Below are positions 27,407 through 35,745 of a stretch of 64,000 nucleotides of DNA, piece after piece. Source of the DNA: Candidatus Corynebacterium faecigallinarum (GTDB lineage: Bacteria; Actinomycetota; Actinomycetes; Mycobacteriales; Mycobacteriaceae). Position numbers and translations under genes: made by a program. The stretch is from NCBI GenBank assembly GCA_019120175.1, contig DWVP01000014.1, positions 62,001 through 126,000 on the forward strand. The letters are read 5' to 3'. The stretch's first letter is position 1. Every line of letters starts with the position of its first letter. The notes under the pieces were generated by a model, which was given only the letters and a program-made list of their open reading frames with translations, was not told the DNA's origin and ran no database searches.

Positions 27407-28038
27407 GCTGGAACCGACAGGACATGGCCGCCCGTGCGGCACAGGAGCTTCAGGACGGACAGTACGTCAACCTGGGGATCGGCCTGCCGACCCTGGTGCC
27501 TAACTACGTGCCTGAGGGAGTGGACGTCACCCTCCAGAGTGAGAACGGGATGCTCGGCATCGGCCCGTACCCGACTCCGGAAGAGGTCGACCCGGACCTG
27601 ATCAATGCGGGCAAGGAGACCGTCACCGCCATGCCCGGGACGTCCTACTTCGACTCGGCGATGAGCTTCGGGATGATCCGCGGCGGCAAGATCGACCTGG
27701 CGATCCTGGGTGGTATGGAGGTCAACGACCGCGGCGACCTCGCCAACTGGATCGTGCCCGGCAAGATGGTCAAGGGTATGGGCGGGGCGATGGATCTGGT
27801 GGTCGGGGCGAAGAAGGTCGTGGTGCTCATGGAGCACACCACCCGCAACGGGGACCCGAAGATCGTCGGCGACATCTCCCTGCCGCTCACCGGTACCGGG
27901 GTCGTCGACCGGATCATCACCGACCTGTGCGTGATCGACCGCACGGACGACGGCCTGGAGCTGGTCGAGTTGGCACCGGGGGTCAGCGTCGAGGACGTCC
28001 AGGCGGTGACGGGCGTAGCATTGACCACCCGTTTATGA
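27403..28038 (+). CDS. scoB: 3-oxoacid CoA-transferase subunit B (SCOT beta)
   Basis: 211 residues. The active-site motif [12 protein letters not shown] contains the Glu that forms the CoA-thioester intermediate; [20 protein letters not shown] precedes it and [20 protein letters not shown] follows, all standard for ScoB/PcaJ. Translationally coupled to scoA. The thiolase gene begins 90 bp downstream after an AT-richer stretch that may carry its own promoter (TAATAGAAG at ~28082). Confidence 0.92.
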   Translation: MSWNRQDMAARAAQELQDGQYVNLGIGLPTLVPNYVPEGVDVTLQSENGMLGIGPYPTPEEVDPDLINAGKETVTAMPGTSYFDSAMSFGMIRGGKIDLAILGGMEVNDRGDLANWIVPGKMVKGMGGAMDLVVGAKKVVVLMEHTTRNGDPKIVGDISLPLTGTGVVDRIITDLCVIDRTDDGLELVELAPGVSVEDVQAVTGVALTTRL

Positions 28039-28128
28039 CCGATAAGCAGGAAAATCACCCCTTCCGCCGGAATATGTCTCATAATAGAAGTGATTAACGA
28101 TGCGACAGAAAGGTCGACTACTACCACC

Positions 28129-29325
28129 ATGACTGACACAACCGTTTCCCCGGACGACATCGTCATCGTCGGTGCCGCCCGCACCGCCCAGGGCAAGATG
28201 CTGGGTGCCCTGGCCGCGAAGTCCGCCGTTGAGCTGGGTTCCACCGCCATCTCCGGTGCGCTGGAGCGTGCCAGGGTCACGGCCAACAACGTCGACTTCG
28301 TCTACATGGGCCAGGTCGTCCAGGCCGCCGCCGGTCAGAACCCGGCCAAGCAGGCCGCCGTCGCCGCCGGCGTGCCGGTGTCCACCCCGGCCACCACCAT
28401 CAACAAGGTCTGCCTCTCCGGACTCGGTGCCGTCATCGCAGCGTCCCGTATGCTGCGGCTTGGCGATGCGCAGGTCGTCGTCGCCGGTGGCCAGGAGTCG
28501 ATGAGCAACGCCCCGCACCTCGCCGCAGGTGTCCGCGCCGGTGCGAAGTTCGGGTCGCTGTCCCTGCAGGACTCCCTGGAGCGTGACGGCCTGACCGATC
28601 CGATCCACGGCACTGCGATGGGCGTGGAGACCGAGGCAGGCAACACCGACCGCGGAATCACCCGTGCCGAGCAGGACCGTGTCGCCGCGCTGTCGAACCA
28701 GCGCGCCGAGGCCGCGATCGCCGACGGCACCCTGGCCGAGGAGATCGTCCCGGTGGAGATCGCCACCCGCAAGGGCACCGTGGTCGTCGACACCGACGAG
28801 GGCGTGCGCCTCGGCACGACCGAGGAGGGGCTGGCCGGGCTGCGTCCCGCTTTCGCCAAGGACGGCACGATCACCGCCGCCTCCGCCTCGCAGATCTCCG
28901 ACGGTGCGGCCGCGGTCGTGCTGACCACCCGTGCGTACGCCGCTGACAACGGGCTGGACGTCCTGGCCACCCTCGGTGCCTACGGTGAGACCGCCGGACC
29001 GGACACCTACCTGCACTCCCAGCCGGCCCAGGCTGTCACCGCGGCGCTGGGACGGGCGGGCTGGACCGCCGAGGACCTCGACTTCCTCGAGATCAACGAG
29101 GCCTTCGCTGCCGTGGTCGTCCAGTCCATCAAGGATCTGGATTACCCGCTGGAGAAGACGAATATCCATGGTGGTGGCATCTCGCTGGGCCACCCGATCG
29201 GTTGCTCCGGTGCCCGCCTGGTGGTCACCGCCGCTTACGAGCTGAATCGTCGGGGGGACGGCCGGGCCGCGGTGTCGCTGTGCGGTGGCGGCGGTCAGGG
29301 CGACGCCCTGCTGCTCTGGCGCTGA
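28129..29325 (+). CDS. acetyl-CoA acetyltransferase (thiolase)
   Basis: 398 residues from ATG 28129, with AGAAAGGTC upstream. Thiolase fold with all catalytic residues: nucleophilic Cys in INKVCLSGLGAVIAA, His in IHGGGISLGHPIGCSGAR, and the second Cys in CGGGGQGDALLL; NEAFAAV carries the conserved NEAF motif. It would cleave acetoacetyl-CoA to two acetyl-CoA (or work in reverse). Its position after scoAB completes a route from HMG-CoA to acetyl-CoA. A strong hairpin follows the stop. Confidence 0.95.
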   Translation: MTDTTVSPDDIVIVGAARTAQGKMLGALAAKSAVELGSTAISGALERARVTANNVDFVYMGQVVQAAAGQNPAKQAAVAAGVPVSTPATTINKVCLSGLGAVIAASRMLRLGDAQVVVAGGQESMSNAPHLAAGVRAGAKFGSLSLQDSLERDGLTDPIHGTAMGVETEAGNTDRGITRAEQDRVAALSNQRAEAAIADGTLAEEIVPVEIATRKGTVVVDTDEGVRLGTTEEGLAGLRPAFAKDGTITAASASQISDGAAAVVLTTRAYAADNGLDVLATLGAYGETAGPDTYLHSQPAQAVTAALGRAGWTAEDLDFLEINEAFAAVVVQSIKDLDYPLEKTNIHGGGISLGHPIGCSGARLVVTAAYELNRRGDGRAAVSLCGGGGQGDALLLWR

Positions 29326-29349
29326 CGACCACGGGGGACAACACAACAC

Positions 29350-29387
29350 CAGCGGGAGCTGACCACCAGGGTGGTCAGCTCCCGCTG
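29350..29387. terminator. terminator between convergent thiolase and baeRF-like genes
   Basis: CAGCGGGAGCTGACCACC (29350-29367) pairs completely with 29370-29387. There is no long T-run on either strand, but the stem is long and GC-rich and stands between converging genes. Confidence 0.7.
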
Positions 29388-29407
29388 TGCGTTAGTTCCT
29401 GCTGGCG

Positions 29408-30508
29408 CTAGCCACGCAGCGTGGCCAGTGCCTCCTCGGGTGCCTCGAGCACGCCGAGGGTGTGCACACCACCTTTGGTGCGCATCGTCTCGACCAGGGC
29501 GCGGTCCAGCAGGGATGAGGCATCCGGGGTGTGAAGGACCGAGAGGTCACGGGGGACGTAGAGGTCGGCGATCCGTCCCTCGCCGGCGACCCGGGCGATC
29601 TCGGCGAGATCATTGGAGCCGCGTCCCCGGTGGACCTCGGTGAGGATGTTGTCGCGGACGCCGGGCTCCTCCTCGGTGCGGGCGGCATCGAGGATCTGCC
29701 AGGCTGCCGAGCGCAGTTCATTGGCACCGGTGTGCTCCGGGTTGCCGGCGATCACCTCGGTGGCGATGGCGGGGTAGGAGCACAGTGTCCGGAACGCCGG
29801 ACCGTTCTCCTCCACGGTGGCCAGCACCAGTGGTTGGGAACGGGCGGTGCCCAGCTCCTTCTCCACTCCGTCGGAGACCGCCCGGAGGAACTCCTCGGTC
29901 AGGCCGTTGGCGGTGTCGGCGTGGCCGTGGAAGGCGACCGAGTCCTGTCCGGTGCTCCGGCCCTGCAGCTCGCGCTCGGGGGCCTCGACGACATCGTCGA
30001 ACTTCTCCGGGATCGCGCCCAGCGGCAGTTCGGCGATGGCGTTGCGGTCGGCCTCGAACAGGCGCACCTTGCCCTTGGCCAGTGCCAGGACGTAGCAGCG
30101 TCCGGAGGCCTCGACCACCGGGGCGAGCGGGCTGAGGTGGGGGAGCTCGGCGACGGTCACTGACTCGGTCAGCTCGACCGGGACCCGGATGATCCGGTGG
30201 AAACCGTCCGCGCAGAACACGGTGAGGCTGCGGGACTGCTGACGCCAGAAGATCTCGTCGGAGACGTCCCCACGGACTGGGTCGAGGATGGCTGCGACCT
30301 CGGCGTCGGAGGCTCCGTTCGCCGACAGCTGGGCGGCGGCATCCTTGAGCTGGGCATCGAAGGTGCGCCGGACGACGTCGATGGTCGCCCCGGTCGGGTC
30401 AGACGGGAGATGGATGGTGACGAAGGGACCCGGTTGTTCTGCGGTGGCGGCGTCGATCACGTCGGAGAGATCGAGGGATTCGACGTGTCCTTGGGGTGTG
30501 GTCGTCAT
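29408..30508 (-). CDS. baeRF-like (bacterial eRF1-related) protein of unknown function
   Basis: 366 residues from ATG 30508 with AGAAGGAGA upstream; a longer frame to 30553 begins with basic non-conserved residues. The layout (N-terminal beta-rich domain with LTVFCADGFHRIIRVPVELT, a middle domain starting YVLALAKGKVRLFEADRN, and a C-terminal domain ending near DRALVETMRTKGGVHTLG) is that of the bacterial archaeo-eukaryotic release factor families. These are often near stress or ribosome-hibernation genes; their role is not established. The assignment rests on recognised architecture, not on an alignment. Confidence 0.6.
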   Translation of the reverse strand: MTTTPQGHVESLDLSDVIDAATAEQPGPFVTIHLPSDPTGATIDVVRRTFDAQLKDAAAQLSANGASDAEVAAILDPVRGDVSDEIFWRQQSRSLTVFCADGFHRIIRVPVELTESVTVAELPHLSPLAPVVEASGRCYVLALAKGKVRLFEADRNAIAELPLGAIPEKFDDVVEAPERELQGRSTGQDSVAFHGHADTANGLTEEFLRAVSDGVEKELGTARSQPLVLATVEENGPAFRTLCSYPAIATEVIAGNPEHTGANELRSAAWQILDAARTEEEPGVRDNILTEVHRGRGSNDLAEIARVAGEGRIADLYVPRDLSVLHTPDASSLLDRALVETMRTKGGVHTLGVLEAPEEALATLRG

Positions 30509-30637
30509 GGTCAGTCTCCTTCTCTTGGGGTCCCGTCCACGGGAAGTGCTCACCCCCGAGCCTAGCCAGATGTGGGAAATGACCGTCCGTTGTCCGCCTT
30601 TCGGGGGAGACCCGCCTGGTGGGGGTGGGGGGTGGGG

Positions 30638-31678
30638 CTACCCCAGGAGGACAGCGATGACCGTGATCGACGGGATCGCCAGCAGGGTGCTGATCACTGC
30701 GGTGTCGCGGGCGAGTACCGTGTTCACCCCGTAGCGGGTGGCGTAGGTGAAGACGTTCTGCGCGGTGGGCAGGGCGGCGACGACCACGAATGCCAGCAGG
30801 GCCGGGCCGGATGCCCCGAAGAGCACTGTGGCGATGACGAACGCGATCAGTGGATGACCCACCGTCTTCATCAGGGCAGCCATCCAGACACTGCGTCGCG
30901 GGCTGCTGTCGGGGTCGAGGACGGTGATCTCGGCCATCGACAGGCCGAAGGCGACCAGGGCGCAAGGCACAGCGGCGCTGGCGAGCAGGACGATCGGCTC
31001 GGCGAGCAGGTCGGGCAGGGCGATGTCGAGCCACTGGTGCAACGCCCCGAGGGTGATGCCGACGATGGCGGCGAGGATCAGCGGGTTGCGCAGCACGCCG
31101 AACAGCAGCTCCCGGACCAGCGGCAGGATCGGCGGCAGGGACGCTCCCGGTGCGCGGTGGGTACCGTCGTCCGCATCGCCACCGTAGCTGGCACGGTCAC
31201 TGCTGTCGGGATTCTCCTCGGAGGCTTTGCGTCGTCGTTCACTGACATCCAGGATGAGTACGCTCACCGGTCCGTACACCGCGACCTGGAAGATAATCAC
31301 CGGCAGCGCGGCGGTCGGGTCGTCGAGCACGTGGGCGGTGATCGGGATGCCCAGGTTCGCGCCGTTGCAGTATGAGCAGGCCAGCATGGTGATCACGCTG
31401 TCGGGGACGCTCCGTCGGGCCAGGAAGCGGTAGCCGAGAAAACCGACCAGGCCGGCGCATACGCTGCTGAGCACGACGACGGCGAGGTTCTCGCCGAAGA
31501 GAGCCGCGAGATCCGCCTCGCGCAGGACGTTGATCAGCAGGGCAGGGGTGGCGAGGAAGAAGACGAACATGTTCAGCGTGTAGACCGCGCCGGTGCCCAG
31601 CAGGCGGCGACGTCCTACTGCGTAGCCCAGGGAGATGATGACCACCACCACGAGGAAACCGCTGAGAACGTCAAGCAT
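30638..31678 (-). CDS. AEC family transporter (auxin efflux carrier/malonate-type permease)
   Basis: 346 residues with about ten membrane helices in two sets of five. The N-terminal helix LVVVVIISLGYAVGRRRLLG, the broken helix TLNMFVFFLATPALLINVLR, and the C-terminal VVAALPTAQNVFTYATRYGVN are family hallmarks (the P-x2-Q/N-x-F motif of the crossing helix). A ~40-residue hydrophilic, Ser/Asp-rich loop separates the halves. Likely an organic anion or amino-acid-related carrier in the cytoplasmic membrane. No neighbouring gene hints at the substrate. Confidence 0.88.
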   Translation of the reverse strand: MLDVLSGFLVVVVIISLGYAVGRRRLLGTGAVYTLNMFVFFLATPALLINVLREADLAALFGENLAVVVLSSVCAGLVGFLGYRFLARRSVPDSVITMLACSYCNGANLGIPITAHVLDDPTAALPVIIFQVAVYGPVSVLILDVSERRRKASEENPDSSDRASYGGDADDGTHRAPGASLPPILPLVRELLFGVLRNPLILAAIVGITLGALHQWLDIALPDLLAEPIVLLASAAVPCALVAFGLSMAEITVLDPDSSPRRSVWMAALMKTVGHPLIAFVIATVLFGASGPALLAFVVVAALPTAQNVFTYATRYGVNTVLARDTAVISTLLAIPSITVIAVLLG

Positions 31679-31799
31679 CGTTCCATTAGATCAGGCCGCC
31701 TCACCGTCCCGCAGGGGCGGGGCAGGTGAGGCGGCCTGAGAGGGGAAGCCGTTGGGGCCGCAGGTGGTGACTCGCGGCCGGGCTCGGGGTGGTGCGGAT

Positions 31800-32504
31800 C
31801 TACCTGGTGGTCACCACGTAGGCCTTGGACCAGGTGTCGAAACTGTGCTGCTTGTACTGGTTGCGGGAGATCAGCACGCCCAGGGTGATGTAGATCGCAA
31901 GGACGAGAACGAAGCCAATGGCCGGAATGTTCCCGAGCACGGTGACCACCATGTACCAGGAGTTACGCAGTAGGGAGTTGGTGAAGGAGATCGGCTGGCC
32001 GTCGGCGTTGACGACCTTGATGCCCAGGGCCATCTTGCCCAGGGTCTGTCCCTTGGTGCTCTCCATACCGGCACGGTAGGCGAACCAGAACACCAATCCG
32101 ATGATGGAGGCCAGCATGATACCGCCGGTCTCCAGCTCGGGAACCGGCGCGTTGGCGTCACCGGAATCGATATAAGCGTTGAACTGGTCGGACCACCGGG
32201 AGATGTCGTCTCCGGCCAGGATCATGATGAGGATGGCACCGACGACGAGGTAGACAAGTTGGTCGATCAGTAATGCACCCAGCCGCTTGCCTGCTCCGGC
32301 GTAGCCGCCGCCATGCAGTGACGCCTCAGGAGCGACAGGGAACTGCTCGTAACCGCCGGTGTAGGAGCCGGTGTGGGCCTCGTTGTAGGCGGAGTTGTAG
32401 CCGGAGTTGTAGCTGTCGTTGGCACCCTGCGAGTAGTCGCCGTAGGACGGCATGTCGCCGCGGCCGTCGTTGTTCGAACTATAGGGGTTGTTCGGTGTGC
32501 TCAT
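31800..32504 (-). CDS. RDD family membrane protein
   Basis: 234 residues from ATG 32504 (MSTPNNPYSS); a longer frame to 32540 is less likely. A ~75-residue hydrophilic N-terminus rich in Tyr, Asn, Ser and Gly (NSGYNSAYNEAHTGSYTGGY) precedes the RDD domain: AGKRLGALLIDQLVYLVVGAI (first helix, RxxAxxID-like), then VFWFAYRAGMESTKGQTLGKMALGIKVV and two further helices. RDD proteins are small membrane proteins, some linked to cation/proton exchange. The Tyr/Asn-rich tail is typical of actinobacterial versions. Confidence 0.88.
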   Translation of the reverse strand: MSTPNNPYSSNNDGRGDMPSYGDYSQGANDSYNSGYNSAYNEAHTGSYTGGYEQFPVAPEASLHGGGYAGAGKRLGALLIDQLVYLVVGAILIMILAGDDISRWSDQFNAYIDSGDANAPVPELETGGIMLASIIGLVFWFAYRAGMESTKGQTLGKMALGIKVVNADGQPISFTNSLLRNSWYMVVTVLGNIPAIGFVLVLAIYITLGVLISRNQYKQHSFDTWSKAYVVTTR

Positions 32505-32654
32505 GACGCCTTTCATCGGAGGAGCCCGGTGCTCCGCCACATGGCACCGGGAGTAGTCATACTGTTTCTAGTTGCTACCGTACCTGACCGCGGTGGAGGG
32601 AGACCGGGGGCCGGGAGACTGGGGGACCGGGGTACTGACACCCCGTGGAAAGAC

Positions 32655-32690
32655 TGAACCCCGCCGCCGACGAAAAGTCGGGGCGGGGTC
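32655..32690 (-). terminator. terminator of the rpmB-rpmG-rpsN-rpsR operon
   Basis: CCCCGCC-GCCGAC and GTC-GGGGCGGGG form a long stem with an AAAA loop, about 55 bp beyond the rpsR stop, between it and the RDD gene further downstream. Confidence 0.7.
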
Positions 32691-32744
32691 CAGCTGTCTT
32701 AGTTAAACGCTCTGGTGCTGTCGGGCACCAGGATCAGCGGCTGA

Positions 32745-32993
32745 TCAGCGGCTGTGGAACGGCAGGAGAGCCATCTCACGGGCGTTCTTGATCGCGGTGG
32801 CGACCTGACGCTGCTGCTGCGGGGTCAGACCGGTGACGCGACGGCCACGGATCTTGCCGCGGTCCGAGATGAACTTACGCAGCAGGGCGTAGTCCTTGTA
32901 GTCGACGGTCTCGATGCCCTCGGCCTTGAGCGGGTTCTTCTTCGGGCGGCGGGTCTGCTCGAGCCGCGCCTTCTTGTGGTTGGTGCGCTTCAT
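32745..32993 (-). CDS. rpsR: 30S ribosomal protein S18
   Basis: 82 residues. The core [20 protein letters not shown] then [20 protein letters not shown] is the S18 RNA-binding region. The N-terminus lacks the Cys residues found in zinc-binding S18 forms (it reads [15 protein letters not shown]). Last gene of a four-gene operon with rpmB, rpmG and rpsN, 14 bp after rpsN. Confidence 0.97.
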   Translation of the reverse strand: MKRTNHKKARLEQTRRPKKNPLKAEGIETVDYKDYALLRKFISDRGKIRGRRVTGLTPQQQRQVATAIKNAREMALLPFHSR

Positions 32994-33007
32994 GCGTGTG
33001 CTCCCTC

Positions 33008-33313
33008 TTACCAGCTGGACTTGCGAACGCCGGGCAGCTCACCGCGGTGAGCCATCTCGCGGACGCGGACACGGGACAGGCCGAACTTGCGGAGGTAACC
33101 GCGGGGGCGGCCGTCGGCAGCATCACGGTTACGCACGCGGGCGGGGGAGGCGTCGCGCGGCTGACGGTTCAGCTCGAACTGTGCCTCGCTACGCTCCTCG
33201 TCGGTGGAGTTCGGGTTCTTGATGATTGCCTTGAGCTCGGCACGGCGCTCGGCGAAGCGGGCGACGATTTCCTTGCGCTGCTCGTTCTTCGCGATCTTGG
33301 ACTTCTTGGCCAT
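33008..33313 (-). CDS. rpsN: 30S ribosomal protein S14 (long, zinc-free type)
   Basis: 101 residues, [20 protein letters not shown]. The long form without the CxxC-CxxC zinc ribbon of the 61-residue type Z protein. The C-terminal [24 protein letters not shown] is the universal S14 ending. It starts 3 bp after the rpmG stop, so translation is coupled. Confidence 0.97.
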   Translation of the reverse strand: MAKKSKIAKNEQRKEIVARFAERRAELKAIIKNPNSTDEERSEAQFELNRQPRDASPARVRNRDAADGRPRGYLRKFGLSRVRVREMAHRGELPGVRKSSW

Positions 33314-33316
33314 GGA

Positions 33317-33481
33317 CTATCGCTCCTCGCGGAACTCGACGTGCTTCCGGGCGATCGGATCAAACTTTTTCAGAGTGATCCGGTCCGGGTTGTTCCGCTT
33401 GTTCTTGCGGGTCACGTAGGTGTAACCGGTGCCCGCGGTGGACTTCAGCTTGATGATGGGGCGGATATCATTACGTGCCAT
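33317..33481 (-). CDS. rpmG: 50S ribosomal protein L33
   Basis: 54 residues: [20 protein letters not shown] then [20 protein letters not shown] and a basic end. No Cys pairs, so it is the zinc-independent form. The ATG (33479-33481) overlaps the rpmB stop as TGATG, so it is coupled to rpmB. Too short to stand out by ORF length, but its family identity is clear. Confidence 0.95.
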   Translation of the reverse strand: MARNDIRPIIKLKSTAGTGYTYVTRKNKRNNPDRITLKKFDPIARKHVEFREER

Positions 33482-33717
33482 CAGATCTTCTCCCCACGTG
33501 CGCGGATCTTGGCCACGACGGACTCGATGCCGTCACGGTCGATGGTCTTCAGGCCCTTGGTGGACACGCTCAGCGTGACCGAGCGACCCTCAGAGGGCAG
33601 GTAGAACGAACGGCGCTGGATGTTCGGGTTCCAGCGACGGTTCGTGCGGCGGTGCGAGTGCGAGACGGACTTGCCGAAACCCGGCTTCCGTCCCGTGACC
33701 TGGCAATATGCCGACAT
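33481..33717 (-). CDS. rpmB: 50S ribosomal protein L28
   Basis: 78 residues from ATG 33717 ([20 protein letters not shown]); the frame continues upstream to 33903 but without family similarity. [20 protein letters not shown] is the L28 core. One Cys only, not the CxxC pair of zinc-binding L28. First gene of the operon; RBS AGGAGAAAG is at the usual distance. Confidence 0.96.
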   Translation of the reverse strand: MSAYCQVTGRKPGFGKSVSHSHRRTNRRWNPNIQRRSFYLPSEGRSVTLSVSTKGLKTIDRDGIESVVAKIRARGEKI

Positions 33718-34188
33718 GGGTATCTTTCTCCTTCCGCAACGTGCAGCCGGACGGGGTGCCGCACCTGCAGTGGAGACGCCACTGTGAACCCTCACGTTTA
33801 GACGGGACGAGAGGTGGTTGGGGCACTGTCGGAGCCGGTCGCGCGTGCGATGACGTTTACTAAGACAACAGCGGTGGACCACGCTACCTGATTGAGGCGG
33901 CACATCCTAATCCCCTTGTGGGATGGCGATGTGCGGGCGGCGAGCAGGTGGTCTGCGGTGTCCGGATGGCCCAGGATTTCCCGGTGGAGGCATCAGGGGG
34001 TACGATATCTCCTCGTGCTGTGCCCGCTACTGTCAGGCATCCAGACCGCGGGGTCTCCTCCGGGTCACTGGGGCTCTGGCGGCGTCACCGGGCAAAGCTG
34101 AAAGAACACCCACTCACAACCCGACCCAGGCACGACCTCGTCCGCATGGTGGGGGACCGACCTGGTGCACAACCCTGAGGGATTGAGA
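33718..34188. promoter_or_regulatory. divergent promoter region and long rpmE leader
   Basis: No gene is credible in this 471-bp gap; the overlapping small frames between 33892 and 34186 have no start signal or conserved look. A + strand TACGATAT (~33999-34006) is a good -10 element and would give a ~175-nt leader before rpmE. The leader holds partly complementary CCAGG and CCTGG segments at about 34118 and 34159. Corynebacteriaceae have a described structured L31 leader RNA, and this is where it would lie; I could not fold it. No Zur-like AT-rich palindrome was seen. Confidence 0.4.
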
Positions 34189-34464
34189 ATGAAGAACGAT
34201 ATCCACCCCGACTACCACCCGGTGGTCTTCAAGGACGCCAGCACTGGCCACCAGTTCCTGACGCGCTCCACCGCCACCTCCGACCGCTCCGTGGAGTGGG
34301 AGGACGGCAACGAGTACCCGCTGATCGTCGTTGACGTCACCAGCGAGTCCCACCCCTTCTGGACCGGTGCACAGCGTGTCATGGACACCGCCGGCCGCGT
34401 CGAGAAGTTCCAGCGTCGTTACGGCAACCGCGTTCGCCGTACCAAGAAGTCCGAGAACTCTTAA
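34189..34464 (+). CDS. rpmE2: 50S ribosomal protein L31 type B
   Basis: 91 residues, [40 protein letters not shown] and [20 protein letters not shown] are typical; there is no CxxC pair, so it is the zinc-free B form. GAGGGATTGAGA lies before the ATG. Transcribed with rpmF, 21 bp downstream, and preceded by a long leader. Confidence 0.96.
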   Translation: MKNDIHPDYHPVVFKDASTGHQFLTRSTATSDRSVEWEDGNEYPLIVVDVTSESHPFWTGAQRVMDTAGRVEKFQRRYGNRVRRTKKSENS

Positions 34465-34485
34465 GAACTAGGAGGCTAGAGAACA

Positions 34486-34653
34486 ATGGCAGTTCCGAAG
34501 CGCCGTCTTTCCCGCGCCAACACCCGCTCCCGTCGTTCGCAGTGGAAGGCCGACAACGTCGCCCTGCAGACCGTCAAGGTCCAGGGCCGCGAGGTCCAGA
34601 TCCCGCGTCGTCTGGTCAAGGCCGCCCAGCTCGGCCTGGTCGAGCTGGACTAG
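34486..34653 (+). CDS. rpmF: 50S ribosomal protein L32
   Basis: 55 residues: [20 protein letters not shown] followed by a basic stretch ending [13 protein letters not shown]. The zinc ribbon cysteines of many L32 proteins are missing. AGGAGG sits 10 nt before the ATG, a strong ribosome site. Ends before a strong terminator. In M. tuberculosis rpmF also stands next to mprA. Confidence 0.96.
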   Translation: MAVPKRRLSRANTRSRRSQWKADNVALQTVKVQGREVQIPRRLVKAAQLGLVELD

Positions 34654-34710
34654 CTCGCCTGACCGGTGAAACACGGTCCGGGGTGTGACCCGGATCAGTT
34701 GCACCTGAGA

Positions 34711-34750
34711 AGACCGCCCCCTGTCACTCGGTGAGAGGGGGCGGTCTTTC
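34711..34750 (+). terminator. terminator after rpmF
   Basis: AGACCGCCCCCT pairs with AGGGGGCGGTCT (12 bp) around a 13-nt loop, followed by TTTCTGT. Confidence 0.9.
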
Positions 34751-34816
34751 TGTCAATTTACTGTAGGAGCGGCGATTTCATGTCTAAATCCCGCAGTGAT
34801 GTTGCACAATAGCGGG

Positions 34817-35512
34817 ATGAAGATACTTGTTGTCGATGACGACCAGTCGGTCCGGGACTCGCTCCGGAAATCCCTCACCTTCAATGGATATGACGTGGTG
34901 TCCGCGACCGACGGCGAGGACGCACTCGCCCGGGTCCGTCAGGAGTCCCCGGATCTGCTGATCCTGGACGTCGAGATGCCGACCCTCGACGGACTGGCGG
35001 TCTGCCGTGAGCTTCGCAGCACCGGCAGTGACGTCCTGATTCTCATGCTGGCTGAGAAGGCCGACGTTGCCGATCGCGTCGCCGGTCTGGACGCCGGTGC
35101 GGATGACTTCATGGCCAAGCCCTACGCGTTGGAGGAGATCCTCGCCCGGGTGCGTTCGCTGCACCGTCGGTCGGTACGGACCGCTGTGGCGCAGAATGCC
35201 GAGGTCAAGCCGCTGGCGTTCGAGGATCTTTCGCTCAACCCGGAGACCCGTGAGGTCTCCCGCGGCGGTCGGCACATCAGCCTGACCCGTACCGAGTTCG
35301 CCCTGCTGGAACTGCTGATGAAGAACCAGCGCAAGGTGCTCAGCCGCACCAAGATCCTCGAGGAGGTCTGGGGCTACGACTTCCCGACCTCGGGCAACGC
35401 CCTGGAGGTCTACATCGGTTACCTGCGGCGCAAGACCGAGGAAGGCGACGAGAGCCGACTGATCCACACAGTTCGTGGTGTCGGTTACGTGCTGCGCGAG
35501 AACACGCCCTGA
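34817..35512 (+). CDS. OmpR-family response regulator, MprA-like, without switch Thr and without partner kinase
   Basis: 231 residues from ATG 34817 ([20 protein letters not shown]); an earlier ATG in frame has no support. The receiver domain keeps the acidic triad DDD at 7-9, the phosphorylated Asp51 (LILDVEMP) and Lys101 (MAKPY). The Thr that follows strand 4 in MprA-type proteins is Ala79 ([17 protein letters not shown]). The winged helix domain is intact: [20 protein letters not shown] and [29 protein letters not shown]. In mycobacteria and C. glutamicum this gene is followed by a sensor kinase (mprB/cgtS2) and then the HtrA-like protease. Here 233 bp of non-coding DNA stands in the kinase's place. 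A CACAAT -10-like element suggests an almost leaderless mRNA. Confidence 0.9.
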   Translation: MKILVVDDDQSVRDSLRKSLTFNGYDVVSATDGEDALARVRQESPDLLILDVEMPTLDGLAVCRELRSTGSDVLILMLAEKADVADRVAGLDAGADDFMAKPYALEEILARVRSLHRRSVRTAVAQNAEVKPLAFEDLSLNPETREVSRGGRHISLTRTEFALLELLMKNQRKVLSRTKILEEVWGYDFPTSGNALEVYIGYLRRKTEEGDESRLIHTVRGVGYVLRENTP

Positions 35513-35745
35513 TCTGGTCTGACCCGGGGCGACAGCGTGCCTGGGGGGAGCACGGTGAGGGGAGGGGCCGAAAACGGGGATGGGGGCTGAGACCGCCGTG
35601 TCGCGGTGTGGCACAGTTTTTGCCGTCGCATTGGGTCAGTTTCACTTGTTTTAGGACCGTTCTCCCAGGTTTCATGAATTGAGACCCCAGAGACAGGTGA
35701 CACACTGGGTGTCAGTGAACACACGGCAAGTACAAGGAGTGTTGA

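Noticed and set aside
33718..33880. Zur operator for the zinc-free ribosomal operon
   Set aside because: Expected from mycobacteria, but no AT-rich TGAAAAT-type palindrome could be found in the interval.
33892..34186. Overlapping small frames in the gap before rpmE
   Set aside because: Several frames overlap each other, none has a ribosome site or family look; a leader RNA explains the gap better.
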